Source: Banduia mediterranea (GTDB taxonomy: Bacteria > Pseudomonadota > Gammaproteobacteria > Nevskiales > Nevskiaceae). Taken from it: a DNA stretch of 64,000 nucleotides. Shown piece by piece: positions 33,272 through 40,287 of the stretch; position 1 is the first letter of the stretch; every line of letters starts with the position of its first letter. The notes beneath the pieces were generated by a model that had not been told where the DNA came from, made no database searches, and was given only the letters and a program-made list of their open reading frames with translations. The stretch lies in the NCBI RefSeq assembly GCF_031846245.1, contig NZ_JAVRIC010000004.1:1-64000 (forward strand). Reading direction: 5' to 3'. Made by a program: the position numbers and the translations under genes.

Positions 33272-33567
33272 ACGACAGCACACACACCGCCCGCAATGCA
33301 CCGCCCGACGTGTGCGAGTTCAACCGCCGCGCCGCCAAGGCCCTGCGCAGCGTGGAATTCCGCGCCGCGCCCGATGGAGGCCAGTCCTTCGACGAACGCT
33401 TCGGCGCCGACATCGTCAAGTGGATCGATAACAACGTGTCGCTGACGGACAAGCAGCAGCTCAGCCTGTTCCGCTTGGTGGATCGCTACCACCGCCAGAT
33501 CTGGGACAAGACTGCGGTCGCGTTTGCTCAGCGAGCGCTGGACGGACGGCGGAGGGCCGAGACATGA
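33268..33567 (+). CDS. Small early phage protein, unknown
   Basis: The 99-aa helical protein has the text FNRRAAKALRSVEFRAAPDG and SLTDKQQLSLFRLVDRYHRQ. The second half looks like a short helical bundle. ATG at 33268 is preferred over the in-frame start four codons upstream because it overlaps the preceding stop. Confidence 0.55.
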   Translation: MNDSTHTARNAPPDVCEFNRRAAKALRSVEFRAAPDGGQSFDERFGADIVKWIDNNVSLTDKQQLSLFRLVDRYHRQIWDKTAVAFAQRALDGRRRAET

Positions 33568-34106
33568 ACGGGCCGGCCTACGAGATCGGCAAGTACTATC
33601 GAGTGCCCACGGTGTACGGCAAGTACTGCGGCATCCTGGCGCACTGGCCCGTGCTCGGACCGCTGCATCGCGACGAGGGCGTGGTCAATTTCCCGTACCT
33701 GCATATCCACGTCGACTACCGGTTCGTGCCGCAAGCAGTGCTGAATCGACGGCGCTGCGAATGGCGAAATGGCGACGGCATCATCATGCGCAACGCCCCG
33801 CTGATAGTCGATCTGCATGGCAAGCGCTGGGAAGAGTCTGGTGCCATTCAGCCGCAGATCAAGCCACGCCGAATGAAGTGCAAGCGCCAGTGGCCAACGC
33901 TGAACTACAGCTTCGCGCGGTGGACGCGGGCGCTCGAAGACGAGCAGCAGTCCAAGCGCATGAAGGCAGGAATCTGCCCGCATCGCGGCGCGGACCTTTC
34001 CAATCTGCCGATCGACGCGGACGGCTGCGTTCAGTGCCCGCTGCATGGGCTGCGCTGGCATGTGGAGTCCGGGCGGCTGGTGCGGTGGACGGAGCCCGCC
34101 GCATGA
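33564..34106 (+). CDS. Phage protein with Rieske-type [2Fe-2S] motif
   Basis: The 180-aa early-region protein has an exact Rieske signature near its end: C138-x-H140, 17 residues, C158-x2-H161 (ICPHRGADLSNLP ... VQCPLHGLRW). This pattern binds a [2Fe-2S] cluster in oxygenases and cytochrome bc1. The N-terminal 130 residues (NFPYLHIHVDYRFVPQ, IMRNAPLIVDLHGKRW) are not recognised and show no oxygenase iron site. An electron-transfer or redox-sensing role in a phage would be unusual. It is coupled to neighbours by ATGA overlaps, so it is part of the early operon rather than a late acquisition. Confidence 0.7.
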   Translation: MNGPAYEIGKYYRVPTVYGKYCGILAHWPVLGPLHRDEGVVNFPYLHIHVDYRFVPQAVLNRRRCEWRNGDGIIMRNAPLIVDLHGKRWEESGAIQPQIKPRRMKCKRQWPTLNYSFARWTRALEDEQQSKRMKAGICPHRGADLSNLPIDADGCVQCPLHGLRWHVESGRLVRWTEPAA

Positions 34107-34681
34107 CCACCTGCATCTGCCCCACCTGCGGCACCTACGGACCCTTGCCGGTGTTCAGCGCCGATCCGGTTGCCCGCCAGTACCAGGCCCAGCTGGCGAA
34201 GGTGCCGGCCGGCCTGGGCCCGCTGGTGATGGAATACATGGGGCTGTTCATGCCGCGCAAGCGAGCGCTCACTTGGCCGCGTGCGCTGCGCCTGCTGCAG
34301 GAGTTGAGCGCAGCGATCCACGCGCAGTCGATCGAGTACCGCGGCCATACCTACCCGGCGCCGCCGGAGTCCTGGTCTCGCGCGCTGCGGCAGATGCTCG
34401 ACCACATCGACCGCCTGACGCTGCCGATGGAAAGCCACGGCTACCTGGTGCGCATCCTCGTCGGCCTGCACGAGCGCAGTGAAGACCGCGCGGAACGCGA
34501 TCGCGATGCCGAGCTGCGCGCCGGGCAGCGCCGCGACAGCGGACCCAACGTGATGATCGGAGTGGCCCGGCAAGTGATCGCAGAGCGCAACGTCATGATG
34601 ACAAAGGCAGGCAAGCCGCCGCTCAACAAAGACCAGGAAGCGCGCATCTGGCGCGACCACGGCGTGGAGCCGCCGGTATGA
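34103..34681 (+). CDS. Early phage protein with N-terminal zinc-like CxxC
   Basis: The 192-aa protein starts MTTCICPTCG, a CxCxxC cluster that may bind zinc, then a helical body (GPLVMEYMGLFMPRKRALTW, ALRQMLDHIDRLTLP) and a basic C-terminal part ending NKDQEARIWRDHGVEPPV. It may be DNA-associated, but I do not recognise the family. Overlaps are 4 bp on each side. Confidence 0.6.
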   Translation: MTTCICPTCGTYGPLPVFSADPVARQYQAQLAKVPAGLGPLVMEYMGLFMPRKRALTWPRALRLLQELSAAIHAQSIEYRGHTYPAPPESWSRALRQMLDHIDRLTLPMESHGYLVRILVGLHERSEDRAERDRDAELRAGQRRDSGPNVMIGVARQVIAERNVMMTKAGKPPLNKDQEARIWRDHGVEPPV

Positions 34682-35091
34682 CGCCCGCCGACTGGACACA
34701 GTTCGAGGCACAGCTGGCGCACGCCTACGGCAGCGCACGGCTACGCGTGGACGGCTACGACCTGAGCCTGCAGGTGCAGCGCATCAAGGGGCTGCGCTAC
34801 GAAATCACGGTCTACGTGAACGGCTGGATGAAGGGCGAATGGCTGACGCAGGATTGCGAGGAACGCCGCCGCTTCCTGCGCCCGGTCACGACGTATTTGC
34901 ATACGCCCAAAGAGCGGGCACGGATGAAGCAGACCAAGGCGCAGGAGCGGCTGGTGCGGTCGATCGGCATCGACCCCGACAAGAAGGGCACTTACTACGT
35001 GCCCTGGTGGACATCCGCCAAAGCGTTGCGCCGGCATCTGATCGCGCACAACGAGTCCATCGAGTGGATCAAGGAGGACGCGACGCCATGA
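34678..35091 (+). CDS. Early phage protein, unknown
   Basis: The 137-aa protein has an N-terminal alpha/beta part (LRVDGYDLSLQVQRIKGLRY, then EITVYVNGWMKGEWL) and a basic helical end. No motif was recognised. The codon use and the ATGA overlaps on both sides support it as a real gene of the early operon. Confidence 0.6.
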   Translation: MTPADWTQFEAQLAHAYGSARLRVDGYDLSLQVQRIKGLRYEITVYVNGWMKGEWLTQDCEERRRFLRPVTTYLHTPKERARMKQTKAQERLVRSIGIDPDKKGTYYVPWWTSAKALRRHLIAHNESIEWIKEDATP

Positions 35092-35429
35092 CCGACCTCA
35101 CCCGCGATCTCGTCCTCTGGCACCTGGCAATGCACCGCGGCCGGGACAACGGCGTGCGCGCCTGCGATCTGGTGCGCGAGATCTGCGGCGAGACCTCGCC
35201 CGGCCTGGAACGCCAGCTGCGGCACTGCATCGAAGAACTGCGCCTGGACGGGCAGCACATCTGCGGCCACCCGGCCAGCGGCTACTTCGTCGCCGCCACC
35301 GCCGAGGAACTGGACCACACCTGCCAATACCTGCATGACCGGGCGATCAAGTCGATCCGCCAAATCGCCCGGATGCGCAAGGTCGCCGAACCCGACCTGC
35401 GCGGACAACTGCGGATGACCGAACTGTGA
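35088..35429 (+). CDS. Early phage protein, winged-helix-like
   Basis: The 113-aa protein has a fold suggestive of a winged helix: DLVREICGETSPGLERQLRH then CIEELRLDGQHICGHPASGY, which resembles the reading helix plus wing of small regulators. No exact family was identified. It ends 7 bp before gam. Confidence 0.6.
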   Translation: MTDLTRDLVLWHLAMHRGRDNGVRACDLVREICGETSPGLERQLRHCIEELRLDGQHICGHPASGYFVAATAEELDHTCQYLHDRAIKSIRQIARMRKVAEPDLRGQLRMTEL

Positions 35430-35436
35430 GGACCCC

Positions 35437-35955
35437 ATGACACTGGAAACCATTGAGCTGCAGACCAAGGCCTTCGCCGACGCGCGCGCCGTGCTCGCCG
35501 AGCGTGTGCGCGAACTCGACGACGAGCTGACCCGTATCAAGCGCCAGCGCCTGCGCGGCATCAAGGCGGCGATCGCCACTGCCGCCGCGCGCCAGGACGA
35601 ACTGCAGGCCGCCATCGAAACCGGCCCGGCTCTGTTCGAGGCGCCCAAGACCCGCACCTTTCACGGCATCCGCGTCGGCTACATGAAAGGCCGCGGCGCG
35701 CTGCTGTGGGACGACAGCGCCAAGGTCTGCACCTTGATCCGCCGGCACCTGCCAGACATGGCGGACACCCTCATCAAGACCACGGAGAAGCCGCTCAAGG
35801 GCGGTTTGAACACCCTTTCGACGGCCGAGCTGCGACGCATCGGCGTGCAGGCCGTGGAGTTGGGCGAATGCGTGGTGATCAAGCCCGTGGACAGTGAGAT
35901 CGACAAGCTGGTCGATGCGCTGCTCGCATCCGCTCTGGAGGCCGATGCCGAATGA
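35437..35955 (+). CDS. gam: Host-nuclease inhibitor Gam (Mu Gam-like)
   Basis: The 172-aa protein matches the Mu Gam family, which binds DNA ends like Ku and protects them from exonucleases. The long N-terminal coiled coil is visible (LAERVRELDDELTRIKRQRL, IATAAARQDELQAAIETG), followed by the Gam core FHGIRVGYMKGRGALLWDDS and the C-terminal helical part. Length is as in Mu (174). It lies in the usual place before gemA and mor. Confidence 0.9.
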   Translation: MTLETIELQTKAFADARAVLAERVRELDDELTRIKRQRLRGIKAAIATAAARQDELQAAIETGPALFEAPKTRTFHGIRVGYMKGRGALLWDDSAKVCTLIRRHLPDMADTLIKTTEKPLKGGLNTLSTAELRRIGVQAVELGECVVIKPVDSEIDKLVDALLASALEADAE

Positions 35956-36299
35956 ACGCCAGACCCGATGTGCCCGTGTTCCTGACGCAGCAGCCGCCGC
36001 CGCGCACAGGCGCCCAGCAAATCCTCCAGGAAGCGATCGACGTGCAGAACGCTCGTGCGGCAACACGCGACACGCCCGGCGGCGAGCGCTCGATGGCCCG
36101 CACCGTCGCCATCTTCGCGGCGATGACGGACATCCATCTTTCCGAGGAGGAAGGCTGGATGTTTATGGTCGCGCTCAAGGCGGCCCGCGCCGCGCAGGGC
36201 GCCTACAACCGCGACGACTACGTGGACGGCGCCAGCTACCTGTCGCTGGCCGGAGAAAGCGCGGGCCGGGAGCCGAAGCCCAATGAACCGGCAAGCTGA
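35952..36299 (+). CDS. DUF6378-type phage protein
   Basis: The 115-aa protein has the pattern LSEEEGWMFMVALKAARAAQ and NRDDYVDGASYLSLAGE, as in small phage proteins of the DUF6378 type whose biochemical role is unknown. The first 40 residues are rich in Pro and Gln and probably disordered. It overlaps gemA by 17 bp. Confidence 0.75.
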   Translation: MNARPDVPVFLTQQPPPRTGAQQILQEAIDVQNARAATRDTPGGERSMARTVAIFAAMTDIHLSEEEGWMFMVALKAARAAQGAYNRDDYVDGASYLSLAGESAGREPKPNEPAS

Positions 36300-36714
36300 C
36301 CCACGCCGCCGCGAGCTGGCCCGCATCCACATCCTGGCCGGGCTGCTTGGTCTGGACCGCGACCAATACGAAGCCATGCTGTGGTCCGTGGGCCGTGTGG
36401 AATCGTCGGTCCGGCTGGACAGCCAGGGCCGCGCCCAGGTCATCGCGCACCTCGAAGCGCACGCCAAGACGCGAGGCTTGTCGCTGCGCGCCAAACCCCG
36501 CCAGCGCCCAGCCGACGGCAAGGCTCGCCTGGTCGCCAAGGTCCGCGCGCTGCTGATCAACGCCACACCGCGTCGCAATGACGCCTACGCCGACGGCATG
36601 AGCAAGCGCATGTTCGGCATCGAGAAATTCACATGGTGCGATCCGGGGCAGCTGCACAAGCTGATTGCCGCCCTGCAGATCGACCGCACACGGCGTGAGG
36701 AGCGCACGCAATGA
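36283..36714 (+). CDS. gemA: GemA/gp16-like regulator
   Basis: The 143-aa protein resembles Mu gp16/GemA (DUF1018): RRELARIHILAGLLGLDRDQ, YEAMLWSVG, and the end FTWCDPGQLHKLIAALQID. GemA of Mu affects host gene expression and DNA supercoiling and lies between the early and middle genes, as here. The gene overlaps both neighbours. Confidence 0.87.
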   Translation: MNRQADPRRRELARIHILAGLLGLDRDQYEAMLWSVGRVESSVRLDSQGRAQVIAHLEAHAKTRGLSLRAKPRQRPADGKARLVAKVRALLINATPRRNDAYADGMSKRMFGIEKFTWCDPGQLHKLIAALQIDRTRREERTQ

Positions 36715-36944
36715 GCACCGACCAACAACTCGTGGATGCCGAGACCCGGATCCGCACCATCCTCGCCGAACTCAGCGACGACCACGAACAGATGGCCGTC
36801 CTGGCGGACGTCGCCGGCCGCCTGGCCGCCCAGGCCGAGCATGAGACCCAGCGCTGGCAGCGCGTGCACGCCTTTGTCGCCGGCGTGGCGCGCGCCTGTG
36901 CCAACGCCGTATTCGACCGCTTCCACCCTCGCGGCATGCACTGA
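36711..36944 (+). CDS. Small phage protein before mor
   Basis: The 77-aa helical, acidic protein (TDQQLVDAETRIRTILAELS, LADVAGRLAAQAEHETQRWQ) is of unknown function. It is coupled to gemA by ATGA and followed by mor after 4 bp. Confidence 0.6.
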   Translation: MSTDQQLVDAETRIRTILAELSDDHEQMAVLADVAGRLAAQAEHETQRWQRVHAFVAGVARACANAVFDRFHPRGMH

Positions 36945-36948
36945 TCCG

Positions 36949-37329
36949 ATGGACCCGATCGCCCGCCAGTTCCTGCCGCCCAAGCTGATCGAGATCGCCC
37001 AGGTCATCGGCCTGGACGCGGCGCTCAAGCTGTCTGCGGCCTGGCCGGGCATTCGGCTCACCGTGCCCAAAGACATCCGTGCCGATCATCCAATCGCGCT
37101 GCACCTCGGCATCGAAGCCGCCCGCAAGCTGGCCAGCATCTACGGCGGCGATACGCTGGTGCCGCCCATGTGCACCCGCTACCACCGCGCGCGCCTCAAC
37201 GCGCAGATTCTGCAGGCGCTGGAAACGCGCAGCGCCGCCGATGTGGCCCGCGAGTACGGGATCCATCAGTTCTCAATCTACCGGCTCAAAGCCAAGGCGG
37301 ATCGACAGCGACAGGGGACTTTGTTGTGA
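36949..37329 (+). CDS. mor: Middle-operon activator Mor (Mor/C family)
   Basis: The 126-aa protein matches the Mor/C family of phage transcription activators. The dimerisation part (FLPPKLIEIAQVIGLDAALK, LSAAWPGIRLTVPK) is followed by a C-terminal helix-turn-helix (SAADVAREYGIHQFSIYRLK). In Mu, Mor turns on the middle promoter and its paralogue C turns on late promoters. No second copy is seen in this window, so this protein may do both jobs and is the best candidate to bind the dyads at 39702 and 47523. Confidence 0.9.
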   Translation: MDPIARQFLPPKLIEIAQVIGLDAALKLSAAWPGIRLTVPKDIRADHPIALHLGIEAARKLASIYGGDTLVPPMCTRYHRARLNAQILQALETRSAADVAREYGIHQFSIYRLKAKADRQRQGTLL

Positions 37330-37330
37330 G

Positions 37331-37397
37331 GCATAACGCCAGCTTAAGCCGCAGCCCCGCCGAAGGCGGGGATGTCGGCTTGAAGCGCCTGTTGGGC
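37331..37397 (+). repeat. attC recombination site 1 (integron type)
   Basis: The site runs from GCATAAC (R'') to GTTGGGC (R', perfect GTTRRRY). The inner arms AGCTTAAGCCG and TCGGCTTGAAGC are complementary except for one extra G in the right arm, the extrahelical base that marks integron attC sites. The centre is a GC-rich hairpin. It starts 1 bp after the mor stop codon. Confidence 0.8.
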
Positions 37398-37411
37398 GCG
37401 GAGGATTGAAC

Positions 37412-37690
37412 TTGAACGCAGAGCGGAAAATTGCCCGCCAACTAGCCGAAAAGATGGCCGACGACCGGGCGCATCGAATAGCCACTATGGCAGCGGAAGA
37501 ACTGATCCGCTGCGAAGGCGTGGCTACCAGCGGAATTGATGAATTTGCGATACCGCAATGTCAGGCCGACGGCCACATGCGTGAGTGCATTGCGCATCTG
37601 TGCTGGCACGGCGAAGCGGTGAGCCACGAAACCGATGACGGGTACATCGTGGTCAACATCGGCGATTACACGCTGGAGTCGCTGGCATGA
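37412..37690 (+). CDS. Integron cassette protein, unknown function
   Basis: The 92-aa acidic protein (NAERKIARQLAEKMADDRAH, GYIVVNIGDYTLESLA) is encoded between two attC sites. A GGAGG ribosome binding site (37400-37404) stands 7 nt before the TTG at 37412, which I take as start; TTG at 37406 is too close. The short distance from attC 1 and the stop just before attC 2 are typical of a one-gene integron cassette. No family was recognised. Cysteines and histidines (CQADGHMRECIAHLCWHGE) in the middle could bind a metal. Confidence 0.75.
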   Translation: MNAERKIARQLAEKMADDRAHRIATMAAEELIRCEGVATSGIDEFAIPQCQADGHMRECIAHLCWHGEAVSHETDDGYIVVNIGDYTLESLA

Positions 37691-37691
37691 C

Positions 37692-37751
37692 GCCCAACGG
37701 ACAGCTTAAGCCGTCCGGCGAAGCCGGGTCGGCTTCAAGCGCAAGTTGTGC
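37692..37751 (+). repeat. attC recombination site 2 (integron type)
   Basis: R'' is GCCCAAC (perfect RYYYAAC), the left arm AGCTTAAGCCG and the right arm CGGCTTCAAGC are complementary with one extra C, and R' is GTTGTGC (one base off GTTRRRY). It closes the cassette whose gene is at 37412-37690. The left arm is identical to that of site 1. Confidence 0.78.
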
Positions 37752-37819
37752 CGAATAGTTGACAGCCTGAAAAAGGCGGGCGCAACATCCGCGCAGAGGC
37801 GTAGAAACCTCTGAAACAG

Positions 37820-38000
37820 CGGAAAGCCGGTCCCGAAAGACTGGCTTTGTTGTGCCCGACCCATCTTCTATGGTCGGGAGGCGGCGGGAACACAAGACCC
37901 GAAAGGGGAATACCGTCGGCCGTCTGTTTCCGGTTTCTACCCTCCCGGCCGCCCCATCGCCCGTAGAAAGGCCGTGGGGCTCCTATCTCGGAAACAGGAG
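37820..38000 (+). ncRNA. C4-like antisense leader of the antirepressor gene
   Basis: The leader contains three consecutive hairpins, including AAAGCCGGTC/GACTGGCTTT and CCCGACC/GGTCGGG. CTGTTTCCG (37924-37932) is complementary to CGGAAACAG (37989-37997), which overlaps the AGGAG ribosome binding site of the antirepressor. A second complementarity links GGTCGGGAGG to CCTCCCGGCC. This is the logic of the P1/P7 C4 RNA, which blocks ant translation. It was not folded computationally. Confidence 0.55.
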
Positions 38001-38007
38001 TTCAGAC

Positions 38008-38646
38008 ATGCACAACATACCCTCTGTTGTTCAATTCGAAGATATTTCACTGTCGGTGCACAGCCTCAATGGGCAACGGTGGCTGACGGCCACCGAGACG
38101 GCGCTCGCGATGGGTTACGCCGACCCTCGCAGCCTTCTCAAAATCTACAGTCGTCATGCAGATGAATTCACGGAGGCCATGACCTGCGTGGTCAATTTGA
38201 CCACGCAGGGTCAGCGTCGCGACCTCCGAGTATTCAACGCCGACGGCGCGCATCTCCTCGGCATGTTCTCCCACACCCCGCGAGCCAAGGCGTTCCGCCG
38301 CTGGGTGCTCGCCGTGCTCAAGGATCGGCCGTCGGTGCCGGCTGGGCCTCCCGTCCGCCCCGGCCAGGTCCAGGCCCTAGCCGAGGCTCGCGAGATCGGT
38401 GACCTGCGCGATCAGGTCGCCTCACTCAAAGACGAGCTACTGGAAGCACTGCGCACGCAGATCAGCATCATGCAGAAGCTGCAAGCGCCCAAACGGGTTC
38501 CGCTGTCCGAATCCGAACGCGCGCAGATTCTGGCGCTGCGTGCCAGCGGCCTGGGAAACGCGGCGATCGGCAAGCGTATCGGCCGGTCGGACAGTACGGT
38601 CGAAAGCTTCATCCGTGGACAACGCACCAAGGGGCTGCTCGCATGA
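38008..38646 (+). CDS. Phage antirepressor, BRO-N type
   Basis: The 212-aa protein carries a BRO-N domain in the first 110 residues (VQFEDISLSVHSLNGQRWLT, ALAMGYADPRSLLKIYSRHA, AHLLGMFSHTPRAKAFRRWV), as found in P1 Ant-like antirepressors. It is followed by a coiled coil and a C-terminal helix-turn-helix (ILALRASGLGNAAIGKRIGR) like those of resolvases. Antirepressors bind and inactivate repressors. The start at 38008 has a strong AGGAG at 7 nt and sits at the end of the antisense-type leader. Confidence 0.82.
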   Translation: MHNIPSVVQFEDISLSVHSLNGQRWLTATETALAMGYADPRSLLKIYSRHADEFTEAMTCVVNLTTQGQRRDLRVFNADGAHLLGMFSHTPRAKAFRRWVLAVLKDRPSVPAGPPVRPGQVQALAEAREIGDLRDQVASLKDELLEALRTQISIMQKLQAPKRVPLSESERAQILALRASGLGNAAIGKRIGRSDSTVESFIRGQRTKGLLA

Positions 38647-38828
38647 ACGCGCCGGCCAACAACCCGCTGGACGAGTTGCATATCACGCAGCATTACCTGC
38701 ACGTTCTGGCTGATCTTGTGACGCCGGAGCGGGACTTAGGTAGTGTGAACCGCGACGCACTGGCCTGCGTGCTCGACGATCTGATTCGCCGGCAGAATGC
38801 GGCCTTGACGAAACTAGGGCTGGAGTAG
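38643..38828 (+). CDS. Small phage protein downstream of antirepressor
   Basis: The 61-aa helical protein ([40 protein letters not shown]) is of unknown role. It is coupled to the antirepressor by an ATGA overlap and is the last gene before a terminator. Confidence 0.6.
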   Translation: MNAPANNPLDELHITQHYLHVLADLVTPERDLGSVNRDALACVLDDLIRRQNAALTKLGLE

Positions 38829-38835
38829 TTCTGGC

Positions 38836-38868
38836 GCAAGGGCCGCAATGTGCGGCCCTTGCTTATTT
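38836..38868 (+). terminator. Terminator closing the middle operon
   Basis: A 12-bp perfect stem GCAAGGGCCGCA / TGCGGCCCTTGC with an ATG loop is followed by TTATTTC. It separates early/middle genes from the accessory and lysis region. Confidence 0.85.
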
Positions 38869-38872
38869 CTGG

Positions 38873-38998
38873 AATTCGGACATTCGCACCGTTCAGGAAT
38901 TGCTGGGCCACAAGGACGTGGAAACTACAATGATCTATACGCACGTTCTCAACCGGGGCGTGCGCGGCGTTACGAGCCCGCTGGACCGCTTGCAATAA
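38873..38998 (+). pseudogene. Integron-integrase-like C-terminal fragment
   Basis: The reading frame gives [20 protein letters not shown] then [19 protein letters not shown] and a stop. This is the last 40 residues of a tyrosine recombinase, including the catalytic His of the LLGH box and the nucleophile Tyr in TMIYTHV. The ending THVLNRG-GV-SPLD is the pattern seen in integron integrases (IntI). No N-terminal part or start codon is present; the fragment begins directly after the terminator. Its closeness to two attC sites (1.1 kb) suggests a common integron origin. Confidence 0.75.
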
Positions 38999-39014
38999 GG
39001 CGGGTGCAAGGCAA

Positions 39015-39617
39015 TCACCGGCCCTGTACGGCTTGCTTCACCTCATGCGCGGCCATGTTCCACGAGCCAAAGCGGGCAATCGCACGGTTGGATATCGGGT
39101 CCACGGCTGCTGCGCCGAACTTGTCGCGGTAGTAGAGGACATCTTTGACGCCCTCCACCTCCTGGTTCAGGCAGTGCGCGAGCATCACCGCATCCGTAAC
39201 GTCTCGCTTGGTCCACTGCCGGTTGCAGTACGGAAACGCCGTATCGCGATAGAACGCTTTGTCGGCATACTGGTCCAGCGAAACGAGATCCGCGTAGGCC
39301 TCGCTCTGCTGCTTCATGCAGTAATCAAACATCCGATTGTCCAGCACGCCCCGCTTGGTCCACTTTTCGGAGCAGACCGCCTGCGAATCTGCCCGAAAAG
39401 AAGCTCTGCTCTTCAAAAGCTCGCTCGTCGCAGACACTGATACTGCTCTGTGCGGGGTGACGGGAGCCTCAGTTTTGGGTTGCGGTACGGGTGCATCGCA
39501 CCGCTTGTCGCCATAGGGATGCCACTCCTGATCGATGCCAAAACACTTAGCACCGGCCCATGCTGATGAACTCGCGCAAAAAACCAGGGCGAGCAATACC
39601 AAGTGCTTGCGAAACAT
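39015..39617 (-). CDS. Secreted/periplasmic accessory protein (moron)
   Basis: The 200-aa protein is encoded against the phage transcription direction. It has a signal peptide (MFRKHLVLLALVFCASSSAW, likely cut after AWA). The mature part holds two copies of a C-x4-WTKR-x-V-x-D-x3-M unit (about 82-100 and 131-149: EKWTKRGVLDNRMFDYC, RQWTKRDVTDAVMLAHC), with cysteines that could form disulfides. A strong GGGGGAAG site precedes the ATG. Its orientation, its own start signals and its place beside the lysis genes mark it as a lysogeny-expressed cargo gene. Function unknown. Confidence 0.75.
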   Translation of the reverse strand: MFRKHLVLLALVFCASSSAWAGAKCFGIDQEWHPYGDKRCDAPVPQPKTEAPVTPHRAVSVSATSELLKSRASFRADSQAVCSEKWTKRGVLDNRMFDYCMKQQSEAYADLVSLDQYADKAFYRDTAFPYCNRQWTKRDVTDAVMLAHCLNQEVEGVKDVLYYRDKFGAAAVDPISNRAIARFGSWNMAAHEVKQAVQGR

Positions 39618-39701
39618 GTCTTCCCCCGTCTTTCCTCGCAGCGCAAATTGACACAGTCGCGCCCCGCATCGCAACATCCGTTGCAATGATCCGCCCCGGC
39701 A

Positions 39702-39751
39702 GCTAACACCGGTTAGCCTTCGCCACTGCCGGCCCGCCGCACACACTGCGG
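39702..39751 (+). promoter_or_regulatory. Late promoter module 1 (Plys-like)
   Basis: The 16-bp dyad GCTAAC-ACCG-GTTAGC (39702-39717), a 19-bp spacer and the block CCGCACACACTGCGG (39737-39751) end 2 bp before the endolysin ATG. The same module occurs before the protease gene (47523-47572). CACACT at 39740-39745 could act as a -10 box, which would put the transcript start at or beside the ATG. The dyad lies where an activator such as Mor/C would bind. No ribosome binding site precedes the ATG. Confidence 0.7.
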
Positions 39752-39753
39752 CC

Positions 39754-40287
39754 ATGACTCCCGGCCTGCCAATCGCCGCCATCGCCGCCCGCCACCACCT
39801 GCCGCCCCAGCTGGTGCAGGCGATCGTGCAGGTTGAATCTGGTGGCGACGCCAACGCCATGCGCTGCGAGCCCGCCTATCCCTGGTTGTGGAATGTGCGC
39901 AGCGGCGCGCCGCTGCCGGTCTCCAGCGCCACAGCGAGCCGGCGCCTGCCGCCCGCGAGCTTCCCGTCACCGCGCGGCTCCTCCCGACTGACCGAATGGC
40001 TGGGCCAGCAAACCAGCTGGGGCGTGATGCAGGTGATGGGTGCCGTGGCGCGTGAGCTGGGCTACGAGGGCCACTTCGCCGGCCTGTGCGATCCGGCCAC
40101 CGGGCTGGATTACGGCTGCCGCTACTTGGCCCGCCTCGCCGGCCGCTTCCGCCTGCAGCACGGCTGGCCCGGCGTGGTGGCGGCCTACAACGCCGGCAGC
40201 CCACGCCTGGATGCACAGGGCCGGTTCGAGAATCAGGTCTACGTGGACAAAGTCGCCCGTGAGGGCGGCTTCCAGGGGCTGGCATGA
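39754..40287 (+). CDS. Lytic transglycosylase endolysin (SLT-like)
   Basis: The 177-aa protein resembles soluble lytic transglycosylases that cut peptidoglycan. Catalytic E28 is in QAIVQVESGGDANA. The TSWGVMQVMGAVARELGY and VVAAYNAGSPR motifs complete the active-site cleft. A Ser/Arg/Pro-rich insertion lies at about 48-85. No signal sequence is visible, so export should depend on the holin encoded next. It is the first gene of the lysis cassette and has no Shine-Dalgarno, consistent with a leaderless transcript. Confidence 0.88.
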   Translation: MTPGLPIAAIAARHHLPPQLVQAIVQVESGGDANAMRCEPAYPWLWNVRSGAPLPVSSATASRRLPPASFPSPRGSSRLTEWLGQQTSWGVMQVMGAVARELGYEGHFAGLCDPATGLDYGCRYLARLAGRFRLQHGWPGVVAAYNAGSPRLDAQGRFENQVYVDKVAREGGFQGLA

